A stretch of DNA of 64,000 nucleotides from Bradysia coprophila (GCF_014529535.1 NW_023503339.1:806001-870000), one strand, 5' to 3'. Shown: positions 52,326 through 63,389, counted from the first letter of the stretch. Numbers and translations are program-made. Notes: generated by a model not told the origin, from the sequence alone.

Positions 52326-55300
52326 ATTCAACTCGTCGCGGTAAATCGATTAAGTTTATGAACGGAATGTGAAATAGAGCAAATTTAGAGATAAAATTCC
52401 ACCGCGCGTGTCAACTGTTCTAGCTGATGATATTCAATGTAAATATTCTTACGGCGACACTGTTTTTATGTGTTCCATCCGCAGAACTGCATTAGAATAT
52501 TTTTCTCGTATGGATGAACTCTAGAAATCTAGAAAGCGATTTTTGTCCAACAATTTATTGCTTAATTGGGAAAATCTTGGTGTACGCGCAACGTAAATAG
52601 TAAATTTTTCAATTTGCTTCGCAGAATACGCAGCTCATTTTTTTCGACATTTCGTTCATCGTAGGATTCGGTTCGGCGTCCATTGATTAGGGTGACACTC
52701 CACTCTGAAAGTTATTTAGATTTTTCCATAGGAAATTGTTCTACGTCATATATCCTGCGAAGTGTATCGTTGATGTTTAATAATTTATGTTAATGTAACT
52801 CATCCCAAATTAAACCCAAGCAATTTGCTAACCATTCGCACTGCCAAATTAATCGGAACGTAAATTCAGTTTGATAGCAATGAATAGCAACGAATAGTAA
52901 AACGAAACCACAACGGCCATCTAAAAGTTGGAGACTCTCACGGATTTATTTATTTCTAAATGTGAATGCACGAGTAATGAGTGTACTCTTAGCTATTCAT
53001 TTACAGAAAATATTTATTTCCCTTAATTCATTTGAGCGCATTAGCTTTTCATTTTCTATCGGCCAAAAGTATAAATAAAACTAAAAAGCAAAATGAAGAT
53101 ATTAAATATCAGGACTGTGCTCTTAAGTTTACTACACAACCGAACCGTACTGTGCTAAAGATGACGGCGAATAATTGTAGTTTCATCAAAGTCAAAAATA
53201 CTTAATCAAAAGTGAAGTCATTTGAAAACATGCAACAAAAACAAACATTTTGAAAACAGATTGCGTTATCTTTTCTTCTATGTGTGTGGCTAAAAGTTAT
53301 TATAATGTTTGCATAACATAACCAATTATCCTTTATCCAGTCATTACTAAATGAAGGAACAGATTCAGTTTGAGGCACTTGAAATCCCTTAAAAAACTAT
53401 AATTAGTTCCGAGGTTGCTGTGACAACGAACGTTCTACAAAATATGAAATAATCGAAACGATAACAATAATCACGAGACTATGTTTCCACATTACCGTTT
53501 AATTGGAGGATTAGTATGATTTTCTGTGGTGTTGGTCATCAGAAACGTTTGTGACGTGCTTCACGTGAGTCCATATGAGACAAGAGACACGTTCAATTGT
53601 TCATCCTTTTTTCATGAGACTTGACATTGCCATTACTTGTACCGTGGCGAAATCAGAAAATAAATCTTTGTTGTGTGTGATTCCAACATAATATCTCACA
53701 CATATGAAACAGCACGCAATAGATCTTACTCAGGACGCTGAATACAAAAATACATGCAACCAGCAAATGTATCGAAATCAGTCATTTCGCGCGGTGTGTA
53801 TTCGTTTGTATATTGTATTCATGAGGTATGTTAAATTAGCGTTCATTTAATAAACCTTTTTCTCAACTCAGTGACGAAAGGTAAAACTTTCGTTGCCTTT
53901 ATTGAGAAAATCGTTGTATACTAAAAAGTCATACTCGGTGGCATCAAAAACTATTTTTTTAGTAGACTATCTGCTAAAAACAGAAGAATATCGAAACAAT
54001 TCCATGAAAAAAATCTATTTTGTTAAAAGAATTATTTCGATAACGATTCCTGGAACGTATGGCCAAGAAAATGATGAATGTGTAGTGTAGAGAAAAGTGA
54101 AAATAAATTAAGTTGTAAACTTAACTTGTACATAATTTAAGGGTATAAGGCATAATAAGTGATGGATGATATTAATTGACTTTATTACAATTACAATAAC
54201 TGAACAAAATATTCTTCAAATTTATACAAAGAATTTTTTTATTTAAATTATTTAAGGCAATCTTTCAGATGTGTATTGATGATCTGATGTGTAATATCAA
54301 TAAGTAAAACATGAATGAAAGAAATAAAACGAAAATAAAATTATCCGATTTAAAAAAAAGAAGAAGTTAATGCCTTCAAATGCATGGGGCGAGGCATTTG
54401 TGCTTTGAAAAAGTTTAGCAAAAATGTTGACTTTTATACCGAATTTATGAGTCTGTTAAATGAATTTATTCTGTTGACTGTCGCAATTTTTTTTATTTTC
54501 CTCTCGTTTCGTAAACAAAGGAAAAAATCAGAGATGTTCAAGAAACTTAGTAGAAAACCAAGAAAATAGTTTCGTCAAACTACCCTAGAGGTTCGGCCAT
54601 TGAACGGCAACAATAAAAATTTCAGACTAAACGGATGCAGTCGTTGCATTTCATTGACCAGTGTACGTTAGTAAGTTATTATTCATGTTTTATAACGTTT
54701 TGTAATACTTGGAATACAAAGTAAAAGGAAACTCAAATCGTTTGCGAAACTAACTGAAATGATTATTGAATTAGACAACAATATTATGTATAGCCGATGC
54801 ATTTCTACGAAACCTTATAGCCGTGCCATAAACTGAAAAATGATTTTTCCAATTGAAGAATTTTGCTAACAGGCTTTGGAAAACGATGTACTTCCATCGA
54901 GGTTAGTTCAAGAACGCTAGGAGTTACGCTTTTAATTATACAGCGGAAAGGGTTTTTCCCCTGAGAAATAGTTATCTGTTCACCAAAGGTAAAAAAACGT
55001 TTTAAATTACAATTTAAAACATTTTCCCAGGGGAAAAACTACGTATTTCATAACAAACGCTATCTAAGTGGCGTCTGCGATCTTAAAAATGATTTTAAAT
55101 GACGAATAACAAAATGAAACAAATTTACAAAACATAATCGGTAAACAATTCTTGGACGGGGGGTCAGGGGTGATCTTTTATATCAGAATTGAAATATCGT
55201 TGTCCTTATAAAACTTAAAAACAAAATAAAGCACTCAAAATACGGCCTGCATAATTGTTTATTATTGATAAAAAAGCGGTTTTCAACTACTGCAGATTGT

Positions 55301-56370
55301 TTATGTCTATTCTAGAACTTATTCCCACCAATCTTCGGTTAAAGATTTAAGTTCAATTCCAGATGATAAGAATAAGTAATTTTCAGATTCTGTTATATTT
55401 TTCCTGTACAAAAAAAGTTTCACGGAGATTAAGAAAAAGTCTTAGAAGCATTTATTTATGCAAAAGATCTTAAAAAAACCGAATTTTCTCATAATTTTTT
55501 GTAAACTTTTCAACCGAATCAAATTGCAAGTATGTTTTCAAAGGAGAAGAAGACATTATTTAACTCAAAGACTCGATGCATCTTGTTGCTGAATGCTGAT
55601 GCATAAAGGAAGCAGATAAATGAAGTTATTATGAAAAAAAAAACTTTTTTTTTTGAAAGACTCAATTCAATATAAATTTAAGAAAAGATTCAAAGAATAA
55701 ATTTTGTTTTTTTTTGTATTTTTTTACAGTTTGTTTGTTCAATACATTAAAAAGAAAATAAAAGAAAAACCTTGTAATAAAATAAGTGATAATTATAAAT
55801 ATTATTATTATTATTATAAAAATATACAAAATAAATTATTTCATATTTAAATTATTGTGTGAACAGTGTTTGCCTTATCAAAAACCATTTTGCAGACAAC
55901 AAGCCACCATAAGTCAGATATGGGCTCATCTTATCAAATAATTTGTCCAACGCGAGATCATAATGTGGGTAAGTCGTATGTGGGTAAGAATGTATCACTT
56001 TGCATGTGAACTTCATTAAATCCAAGACCTTATTTGATATAATTTGTAACTTTATTTCGGTTAAAATTGGAAATAAGAAACTGTCTCAAAAATCTTGACA
56101 CCGTGAAGAATACAAGCCAGATAGCGAATAGGGCAAGTTTGGTATTTTTGGAAAGGTGCGGTCTCAGGCTATGGTATATGGCAGCAACTGAAGCTATACC
56201 CAGCAGTGGATGAGCTAGATATGACCAGAAAGCTTCCCGACGATGAAAAAACCAGTGAAAGTTGTCCGCATTCACAAAGTAAAAATGTTAAATTTCTTTT
56301 TAGTGCATATAATTGTTCGGTAGACCAGAGACAACCAGTATAAAAAATCTCAGGAATGTGGGCACCCACA

Positions 56371-56511
56371 AGAAAATTTTACAAAAAATAAATTTGCGTC
56401 ACAAGTGGCAGATTAGTCGGTTTTTCCGTTTAAATTCTTTCAGTACATTTTTTAACCATTTTCCTCAACATCTGCCACTTGTGACGCAAATTTATTTTTG
56501 TAAAATTTTCT
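56371..56511. mobile_element. MITE-like inverted repeat with about 40-bp arms
   Basis: The left arm (agaaaattttacaaaaaata then aatttgcgtcacaagtggca) is almost exactly reverse-complementary to the right arm (tgccacttgtgacgcaaatt then tatttttgtaaaattttct), with about 60 bp between them. No clear target duplication was found. The near-perfect arms suggest a rather recent element or a constrained hairpin. Confidence 0.8.
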
Positions 56512-56749
56512 TTCACAAATTTTTTGGGTCAATTTTTTGTTGATGAAACCTTTGCGTACTGCGCACAATGCATCACCCTCAGCGATACCAGTTATTTTGT
56601 AAGTAAGATAAAGGACTTGCGTCACATTTACCCTTTAAGGGTTTTTTGGCTGATATCACCACTTTTGTAAGTATGTCATTTCGACAACATCAAAAAACCT
56701 TATGGAAATTAATTTTTTTTAGAGAAATCAATCTGAATCCCAAAATCTA

Positions 56750-57897
56750 GAAACCAATCTTGAAACACCTCACTTATATCGAAAATAACTCAAATCCATC
56801 GAAAAATCCGATGGAAGTTAGGAAGTGCCAGAGGAATCATCTGTCATCCCAAAATTTAGGAACCAACCTCGGAACGCCTAACCCATATCGAAAATAACCC
56901 AAATCCATCAAAAAAACGGATGGAAGTTAGGTAGTGCCAGAGGAATCGTCTGTCATCCCAAAATTTAGGAACCAAACTTGTAACACCTCACTTATATCGA
57001 AAATAACTCAAATCCATCGAAAAATCCGTTGGAAGTTAGGAAGTGCCAGAGGAATCATCTGACATCCCAAATTTTAGGAACCAACCTTGGAACATTTCAC
57101 TTATATCGAAAATAACCCAAATCCATCGAAAAATCCGATGGAAGTTAGGAAGTGCCAGAGGAATCATCTGTCATCCCAAAATTTAGGAACCAACCTCGGA
57201 ACACCTCACTTATATCGAAAATAACCCAAATCCATCGAAAAATCCGATGGAAGTTAAGAAGTGCCAGAGGAATCATCTGGCATCCTAAAATTTAGGAACC
57301 AACCTCGGAACACCTCACTTATATCGAAAATAACCCAAACCCATCGAAAAATCCGATGGAAGTTAAGAAGTGCCAGAGGAATCATCTGTCATCCTAAAAT
57401 TTAGGAACCAACCTCGGAACACCTTACTTATATCGAATATAACCCAAATCCATCGAAAAATCCGATGGAAGTTAAGAAATGCCAGAGGAATCATCTGTCA
57501 TCCTAAAATTTAGGAACCAACCTTGGAACACCTCACTTATATCGAAAAAAACCCAAATACATCGAAAAACCCGATGGAAGTTAGGAAGTGCCAGAGGAAT
57601 CATCTGTCATCCCACAATTTAGGAACCAACCTTGGAACACCTCACTTATATCGAAAATAACCCAAATCCATCGAAAAATCCGATGGAACTTAAGAAGTGC
57701 CAGAGGAATCATCTGTCATCCTAAAATTTAGGAACCAACCTCAGAACACCTCACTTATATCGAAAAAAAAACCCAAATCCATCGAAAAATCCGATGGAAG
57801 TTAGGAAGTGCCAGAGGAATCATCTGTCATCCCAAAATTTAGGAACCGACCTGGGAACACATCACTCATGACGAAAATAGCCCAAATCCATCAAAAC
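56750..57897. repeat. 109-bp minisatellite, about ten copies
   Basis: The anchor gaggaatc within gtgccagaggaatcatctg recurs at 56831, 56940, 57049, 57158, 57267, 57376, 57485, 57594, 57703 and 57814. The spacing is exactly 109 bp except the last (111, two extra A). Each unit also carries aaaatttaggaaccaacct, cacttatatcgaaaata and ccatcgaaaaatccgatgga. Identity between copies is about 95 percent by eye, falling at both ends of the array. 109 is not a multiple of three and no frame stays open, so it is non-coding. Confidence 0.95.
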
Positions 57898-57946
57898 ACT
57901 TTTTCCAATCATAATTCATAATTACTAGCTGAAAAAAAATTCTTTT

Positions 57947-57968
57947 CACACACACACACACACACACA
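57947..57968. repeat. CA dinucleotide microsatellite
   Basis: Eleven CA units, followed by a degenerate acacac tail, just downstream of the minisatellite. Confidence 0.9.
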
Positions 57969-58404
57969 ACACACGCTGTTATATGGCATTGTATGGAAAC
58001 TTCTGGGAGTCCTAGCTCCCAAAAACGCTTGCATACCCCCATTTTTTAAAATCTTATTTTGATCTAGGGCCCGAGATTGACCTATAACCAAAATTTCAGG
58101 AAAATCGTAAGAAACGTTTAGGAGTTACGAAATCGTCCTTTTTCATAGGAACTAACTAACTAACGTAGGCAATTTGAGTTATCTGAAATTACGAAATTTT
58201 GCTTATTTTCAAACAAACATCAATATTTCGAAGTTCAATATCTCGGCCAATTTTGAAGCTGCAGTAACGTGTGATAGCTCGTTGAACTCGTATGGATTCC
58301 AAGATTCCAGATATCCTAGTTTGGGGGTCGTTGGAGTTAAGGGAGAGAAGTCAAAAAGTTGCTGTAAATATGCTCCGCTGTCCTCAAAAAAATTTTGTTA
58401 AAAC

Positions 58405-58605
58405 ATTTTTACTATGCTGGTGCATGTAATAAGGCTATTACATGTATAGGCAATAACCTTTACATCACTCGCATAGTAAAACGTCGTACTACACACGGAA
58501 AATAAAGTGATATCTCGTATCACGATGAGTAAAAGTACCCCGCCCTCGGATACTTTTTCTCATCTGGATACGAGATATCACTTTACTTCCCTTGCATAGT
58601 AATGT
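58405..58605. repeat. Hairpin-rich block of nested inverted repeats
   Basis: taaagtgatatctcgtat at 58503-58520 pairs with atacgagatatcacttta at 58567-58584, and gatgagtaaaagta with tactttttctcatc inside that. The word gcatagtaa (or its complement ttactatgc) recurs at about 58409, 58480 and 58594. This probably represents decayed foldback elements. Confidence 0.6.
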
Positions 58606-59024
58606 ACTATTGGTAGTGGACTTGCGCCACGCCCGCTAACTAACGTGCGGGCATGATAAAAGAAATCAATCAAACTATGTCATTTGACTTATGTGAAAGA
58701 CCTTGAACGAATCACTCCTTCAAAACTCTTGATTTTTTTTTAAATTCTACAGGTTATGACCCTGATATTTTTCGTATGTTCAGTATGTTGTAGGGAGAAC
58801 GCACTGTGTCGGTATTTTTTCTCTAAATTAAATATTAAAAAATTATTATTTATTTTCGTCTTTTAACATCTGTTGTCAAATAGAAGAAACAAATAATTAG
58901 AACGTCACATACTGCATAAACCTATTCTTGCAAAGGTGACTCAATCTATTTTTCACTTGCAAATAGGTAAGTCGGCTAACATTCTCGTTATAAAAATTTT
59001 TGTTCATACTTGTAACCAGTAAAA

Positions 59025-59555
59025 ATGTATCGTTACTGGTGCTTCCTTGGCACAGTTCTCGTTGCGGTTGTAGTGGGACAAGTGCAAGACGCATGCACTC
59101 CATCTGGCACTAAATGCTACTTCTACAAGGATTGTTTAGAAGCGAAATTTACATGTGGTCCCAGCGGCTATGCAATGGATTACGGGTTTCGATTCTGTAA
59201 TAAGTTTCAAGAAAATCGAGTCTTGTTTTCTCCACTTGGTAAAATGTGGGTTTCAGCTACGTGCTTCTGTCTACAAAACAATCTGGTGGGCCCCACTACA
59301 AATGGAACATTCAATGCAACGACAACGTGTACAGACATCAACAATTTTGCTTGGACAACGCATCTAGGTTGTTACACTGATACCAATCCATCCGTTTGCA
59401 ATATTCCGATCATTGATTGGATTATCATCTTGAACACAGTGAAGGAAAGCTTCAATGATTTGATGTCGTACGAACTTGTGGCGCAGGTTGGACATATTTG
59501 TGGCACAGAGTACTATGAAAAAGTTGTGAAGATTCTGAATGTATTAATCATATGA
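59025..59555 (+). CDS. Secreted Cys-rich protein, stanniocalcin-like spacing, copy A
   Basis: Single-exon gene for a 176-residue protein with an N-terminal signal peptide (CFLGTVLVAVVVGQ) and then 11 Cys. Motifs shared with copy B (61232-61768) include CLEAKF.CG..GYA, FCNKF, LFSPLGK.WVSAT..CLQ and CNIP..DW.IIL. The arrangement (Cys-rich start, G-x-x-x-x-C block, FSPLGK-WV, second Cys block) recalls stanniocalcin-related secreted proteins of invertebrates, but this is resemblance only. Asn-x-Thr sites suggest glycosylation. A TATA-like ttataaaaa lies about 35 bp before the Met, allowing a very short leader, and AATAAA is at 59594-59599. The extra Cys in ATCFCLQ (ATAYCLQ in copy B) makes the total odd, permitting an intermolecular disulfide. 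Function unknown. Confidence 0.85.
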   Translation: MYRYWCFLGTVLVAVVVGQVQDACTPSGTKCYFYKDCLEAKFTCGPSGYAMDYGFRFCNKFQENRVLFSPLGKMWVSATCFCLQNNLVGPTTNGTFNATTTCTDINNFAWTTHLGCYTDTNPSVCNIPIIDWIIILNTVKESFNDLMSYELVAQVGHICGTEYYEKVVKILNVLII

Positions 59556-59823
59556 ATCTTTTTTAAATGATTTGGGAATTAAAGACCTTGTTCAATAAAT
59601 CGGAACAACAAACACTGTAAGCCCTTTTGTCATCGTCGATCCACACCTATTACATCTACGATATAAAGGTTAATGTTTCTTGGTTTTCCATTGGTACATA
59701 GCTATTTTATTATAAAGAAGCTCGACAAAATTCGGTTGTGGTGTCTAAGTTACACGAATTCAATTGATGAATATATTCCTATATTTCAATCAGTGTATAT
59801 GGCAGGCATATAATACCTCTAAG

Positions 59824-59955
59824 CAACGCACTGCGAAACATGAGTGGTACTCTAAATAGAGTACTGAAACTTGACAGTGTCAAGCAATTGCAAAACACTG
59901 TAAAAAAACCATTTTATAATGGTATTCTATGATCACTTTTGCTTGAAGTGCGTTG
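59824..59955. mobile_element. MITE copy 2 (same family as 9451-9611)
   Basis: The right end (cacttttgcttgaagtgcgttg) and internal parts (gtactgaaacttgacagtg, acactgtaaaaa) match the element at 9451-9611. The left TIR has decayed (caacgcactgcgaaacatgagtgg). It is 132 bp, with an internal deletion relative to the 161-bp copy. Flanks ctctaag (left) and aactaag (right) share five of seven bases, consistent with an aged 7-bp target duplication. Confidence 0.85.
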
Positions 59956-60623
59956 AACTAAGCAAAAAACATCTCTGCAATTAAAGTTTTGATTGACAGA
60001 GTATTACCAAATTGTTTTATGATTATAAAAAAAATCAAGATTGTCATCTGTCGCTTATGGTTTTCTTAATGTGTGTTGTATTCACCGTTGTATTCCAGAG
60101 TTTAAAAAAATGTCCTAGCAAAAAAATAAATTTGCAAGAAATATTCAAGGAAATATTATTGTCGACATTTTGCCTGCCACGATAAAATACATTAAAATAC
60201 CGCGAGTATACGTACAATGTCTCGTATACGGAGCATGGTAGTGTACTGATTGGTAACGCAAATATACAAAAATCAATAAAATTTAAATGAGACCGGTTTC
60301 ACAAATTAAAGTAAAATGGCAATAATATTTACCTATAGGTTTCGTTCACATTCATTCTTCGAATAGTCCTCCATACCGAAGCGCTATAGTCATTTGTTTT
60401 CTCTCGCTTCGCTCCGGTCGCAAACTTTCGCTTTAGGTGAAATTTCGTATTTCTTCCTAGAATCATATGGCTGAGCCCAACATTTTATGGAAGAAAATTA
60501 TTATTTTCTCACCGAAAATGGCTCCTTTCAGAATAACAACAAAACGCCATTTTCACAACGCCAGGCCTACAATAGTTATTTACGTATTGATTGAGGAGGC
60601 CGAAAGAGTTACGTATTAAGTTT

Positions 60624-60800
60624 TATATGCTGCCTACTGGGGACGAAAGTTGAAAAATGTAAGCCCAAGGGCCGAAAGTGACAGAAAATTGTAAGCCGAA
60701 AGGGCGAAAGCGAAGCTTTCGCCGCGTGGGCTTACATATCTGTCACTTTCGGCCCGTGGGATTACATTTTTTTCTTTCGTCCCGCAGTAGGCAGCATATA
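60624..60800. mobile_element. Foldback element with about 60-bp arms
   Basis: The left arm begins tatatgctgcctactgggga, continues with cgaaagttgaaaaatgtaag and ggccgaaagtgacaga. The right arm is the approximate reverse complement ending cccgcagtaggcagcatata. The centre (gcgaaagcgaagctttcgcc) is itself palindromic. It directly abuts the dispersed repeat at 60802, so the two may be parts of one composite element. Confidence 0.75.
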
Positions 60801-60801
60801 A

Positions 60802-60961
60802 TAGTTATTTGTGTCTCTGTTTTGGACGATTGTTTTTAGCCAATTTCGCGAGTGCCTAAAACCAATCGTCAAACACAGGTATTAAAAAAAATCATGTAAG
60901 GCGTCGAAAACCAGAGAAAAATCTCAAAACTCCCTCATTTTCGGCCTCGACACATGAAAAA
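60802..60961 (+). repeat. Dispersed repeat, copy 2 (related to 5798-5950)
   Basis: It shares several blocks with 5798-5950, the longest being aaaatctcaaaactccctca followed by ttttcggcc. In this copy, ggacgattgtttttag and ctaaaaccaatcgtc form a small inverted repeat that is lost in copy 1. Confidence 0.75.
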
Positions 60962-61231
60962 ATACATAACTGCTGACGTAATGGGTATAGGAATAATTCT
61001 TTCTGGTACAGCCTCCATTCAGCTTGACATATGTACTTGATGAACGTTCTCTTAACATCTGTTATCAATTACAAGGACATCAGTTTGCGATCTTTTCATC
61101 AAGAGATCAGATCGATTAAAAGGTGTCTTTTTTTATTTTTGTTTTTAAATAAGTAAGTAAACTTATTTACAATCCGTCGGAAAAAACGAATTTTTTAAAG
61201 CTTTTTGCAACCAGATTGACTACATACACTA

Positions 61232-61768
61232 ATGTTTCGTCGTTGGAGCTTCTTCTGTGCAGCTCTCACTGCAGTTGTCATTCCAAATCAATCGCAGGAC
61301 ACATGCCTCCCAGCTTTCAATCAATGTACATTCTATACGGAATGCTTGGAAGCTAAATTTCCCTGCGGATCCGACGGTTATGCTCTTGGTTTTGGATTTT
61401 ACTACTGTAATAAGTTTCACATAAACTTTGCCCTGTTTTCTCCACTAGGCAAACGGTGGGTCTCAGCCACAGCATATTGTTTGCAAGCACGTTTACGTAA
61501 TGTTCTGCTAGTTGCTAATGGCGAATTGAATTCAACGACGACGTGCGCTGAAATAAAAAATTTGGCATTTGCTACGCATTCCGACTGCTATGCAAAGTTT
61601 AAGCCGTCCATCTGTAATATTCCTGTCACTGACTGGGTGATCATTTTGGACACGATCAGCGAAAGCTTAGATGATCCATTGACATGGGAAACGATGATTT
61701 CAGTTGCTAAGACTTGTGGCATTGAATATGTAAACTCTGCTTTGAGAACTGCCACGCCTGTAAAATGA
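61232..61768 (+). CDS. Secreted Cys-rich protein, stanniocalcin-like spacing, copy B
   Basis: Tandem paralogue of 59025-59555, also intronless: 178 residues with a signal peptide (FFCAALTAVVIP). It has 10 Cys, all at positions shared with copy A, which suggests five conserved disulfides. Shared blocks are CLEAKF.CGSDGYA, YYCNKF, LFSPLGKRWVSAT.YCLQ, TTTC.EI, CNIPVTDW and CGIEY. By eye roughly half of the residues are identical to copy A. Both have a similar aaccag-type sequence shortly before the start codon. AATAAA is at 61832-61837, followed within about 25 bp by a perfect hairpin (61860-61888). No enzymatic motif is visible. A secreted hormone-like, binding or defence role is possible, but none is supported by the sequence alone. 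Confidence 0.85.
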   Translation: MFRRWSFFCAALTAVVIPNQSQDTCLPAFNQCTFYTECLEAKFPCGSDGYALGFGFYYCNKFHINFALFSPLGKRWVSATAYCLQARLRNVLLVANGELNSTTTCAEIKNLAFATHSDCYAKFKPSICNIPVTDWVIILDTISESLDDPLTWETMISVAKTCGIEYVNSALRTATPVK

Positions 61769-62613
61769 TTTTTATTGTGAAACTACAAAACAGCTCTGTA
61801 GCTAGAGAGCTGCTTTGGAAACTGATATAGTAATAAAGGAAACTAAAATATATATTCCTGTTATTGTGGATTAGCAATCCACAATAACAATTCCGAAATA
61901 TACTGAAAAGGAACAAGACATTTTGCTTCTTTCATTCATGATCAATGCTGATCCTAGCCGACCCAATCTCACAATCAACTCGAGAAAGTATTAATAAATA
62001 TTCCCTTAGAGTGGGCTGTTTGGAAGTGCATTGGAAATTTAGTGTGCCATCGGAACGGAAGGGGTCATAGCACTGTGCGTTGAAAAGGGGTCCATAAAAA
62101 GGTCTTGTCTATTAACTAGAAGTCCGAAATTGATTTTAATAATTTAAAAATTTACCATAACTGGCTCAAGATCAATGAAGTAAACTTTTCGAGTCTTGGT
62201 GAGCTTAGATATTTCCACCTCTATCAAAAAAAAATCAAAATTTACCTGTAGAACCAACTAGGTTTAGGAAATTTTATATGATGATTTAAACCTAACAAAA
62301 AAAAAATTGTTTTCAAGTTCACTTTTCAAACAATATGCATGTCTTAATTGTCAGGATTTGTGTTTCACCCGCCTTCGTAAGTGTCCTTGATCTAAACAAG
62401 GACATAGAAGATTTAAAAAATAAGATTGCAGAGAAATGATGCTTTGGGGTCGCCATTTCTCTGGTAAAACTTATGACATCCACCAGCAAAAAATGTGTGA
62501 CAGTCCCGGTTTGACAGTCGATTGATTCGAACATAGACAACAACACAATTCTGCATCAAAACACTTTTGCGATGACTAATTTAAGAATATTTTAGTAAAT
62601 TACCTGCTAAACA
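61769..62613. other. Spacer before the TLC-domain gene
   Basis: It contains the 3' end of secreted copy B, including its poly(A) signal and hairpin, and presumably the promoter of the TLC-type gene. No further gene or repeat was recognised. Confidence 0.5.
61860..61888 (+). repeat. Perfect 13-bp hairpin just after the poly(A) signal of copy B
   Basis: gttattgtggatt and aatccacaataac are exact reverse complements around the 3-nt loop agc. It starts 23 nt after AATAAA, close to where cleavage is expected, so it may sit at the transcript end. A role in 3'-end formation or stability is speculative. Confidence 0.85.
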
Positions 62614-63389
62614 ATGTGGTGGATGTATCTAAATATTCTGGATCTGATACCGCACCACAACAACCAATTATGGTCGTATGACAGGAATGGTTTCAACGGT
62701 CTGATAAATACGTTGTTTTGGTGCTCCTCGGTTACATTCGTCATATTTTACTTTTTCTCAAAATTTCTTGAGGTAAAACAGTTTGTCTGACTACATTCAC
62801 TTCAACTACTGTATAATGAATTGTTCGTTCACCTGAAACAGAGATTCCTGCGATCGCAAAAAGTGTCTGTGTACAAATGTACGCCGACGATTCGATTCAT
62901 TTGGAACGGTGGCTTCTACATTACATGTACGACGTTCCTGCACTTCTATCACAAATATTTCATAGCGCCGCGCATTCTTAAAGAAACGAATAGCTTTTTC
63001 CCAAAGTACCGGAACGCATTGTTTCTGCCGACCGATCACTGTACCGTCTTCAATTCGATATCCATTATTTTAGCCACATTTTACATTACGGCCGCCTTAT
63101 TCGATGTAAGAGAAAGAGATTTCACGGAAGCAGCCTCTAAATGCCTGTTTGCGTGCGTTATCATGAGTTTGGACCACTATGGGTACTTTCCAAGATACCG
63201 ATCGGTTGAGTGCATCGACATAATATTTTCGTTTTCGTTTGTTAGATACGAGAATTTTTCGATTATCCTGAACACGCTCTTTGGATTGTTTAACATGTTT
63301 GCTGACTGCCTTACAACAGCATCTCTATACACAAAGGAGCAGAACAAAGCATTTTATCGGTTGTTCCTATTTTTTCGTTTGATTACTTG
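62614..63389 (+). CDS. Ceramide-synthase-like (TLC domain) membrane protein, divergent, 3' end unresolved
   Basis: Exons 62614-62772 and 62842-63389 (69-bp intron, phase 0) encode at least 235 residues of a multi-pass membrane protein. Blocks align by eye with Lag1/ceramide synthases such as fly Schlank: FYITAALFDVRERDF against FYWSLTGTQFFDVKRKDF, and FADCLTTASLYTKEQNKAF...LFFRLIT against the DCADIFLEAAK...VVWIVTRL region. The paired His expected just after the FDVKRKDF block (HH of the Lag1 motif) is absent; the sequence there is TEAASKCLFACVIMSL. The nearby acidic Asp pair is also not preserved, so acyltransferase activity is doubtful. The second exon ends at an excellent donor (gtgagttg, 63390). 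Reading through it stops at once (Trp then TGA). A possible next exon starts near 63699. Start Met 62614 has an A at -3. Confidence 0.65.

Larger units (their letters stand above)
52326..59024. other. 6.7-kb gene-poor region with minisatellite and foldback elements
   Basis: After the 3' flank of the disordered-protein gene I find AT-rich unique sequence to about 56300, an inverted-repeat element (56371-56511), a ten-copy 109-bp minisatellite (56750-57897), a CA microsatellite (57947-57968) and a hairpin-rich block (58405-58605). A minus-strand frame at 56030-56275 encodes two hydrophobic stretches but has no recognisable family and no clear partner exons. The plus frames at 53893-54090 and 54384-54569 are unsupported. 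Confidence 0.6.
59556..61231. other. Spacer between the secreted-protein paralogues, with three repeat elements
   Basis: It holds the decayed MITE copy at 59824-59955, a foldback element at 60624-60800 and the dispersed repeat copy at 60802-60961. I see no gene. Confidence 0.7.

Noticed and set aside
56030-56275. Minus-strand frame encoding two hydrophobic segments (FAIWLVFFTVSRFL)
   Set aside because: It could be an exon of a membrane protein, but I found no family, start codon or partner exons; hydrophobic frames arise easily in T-rich DNA.
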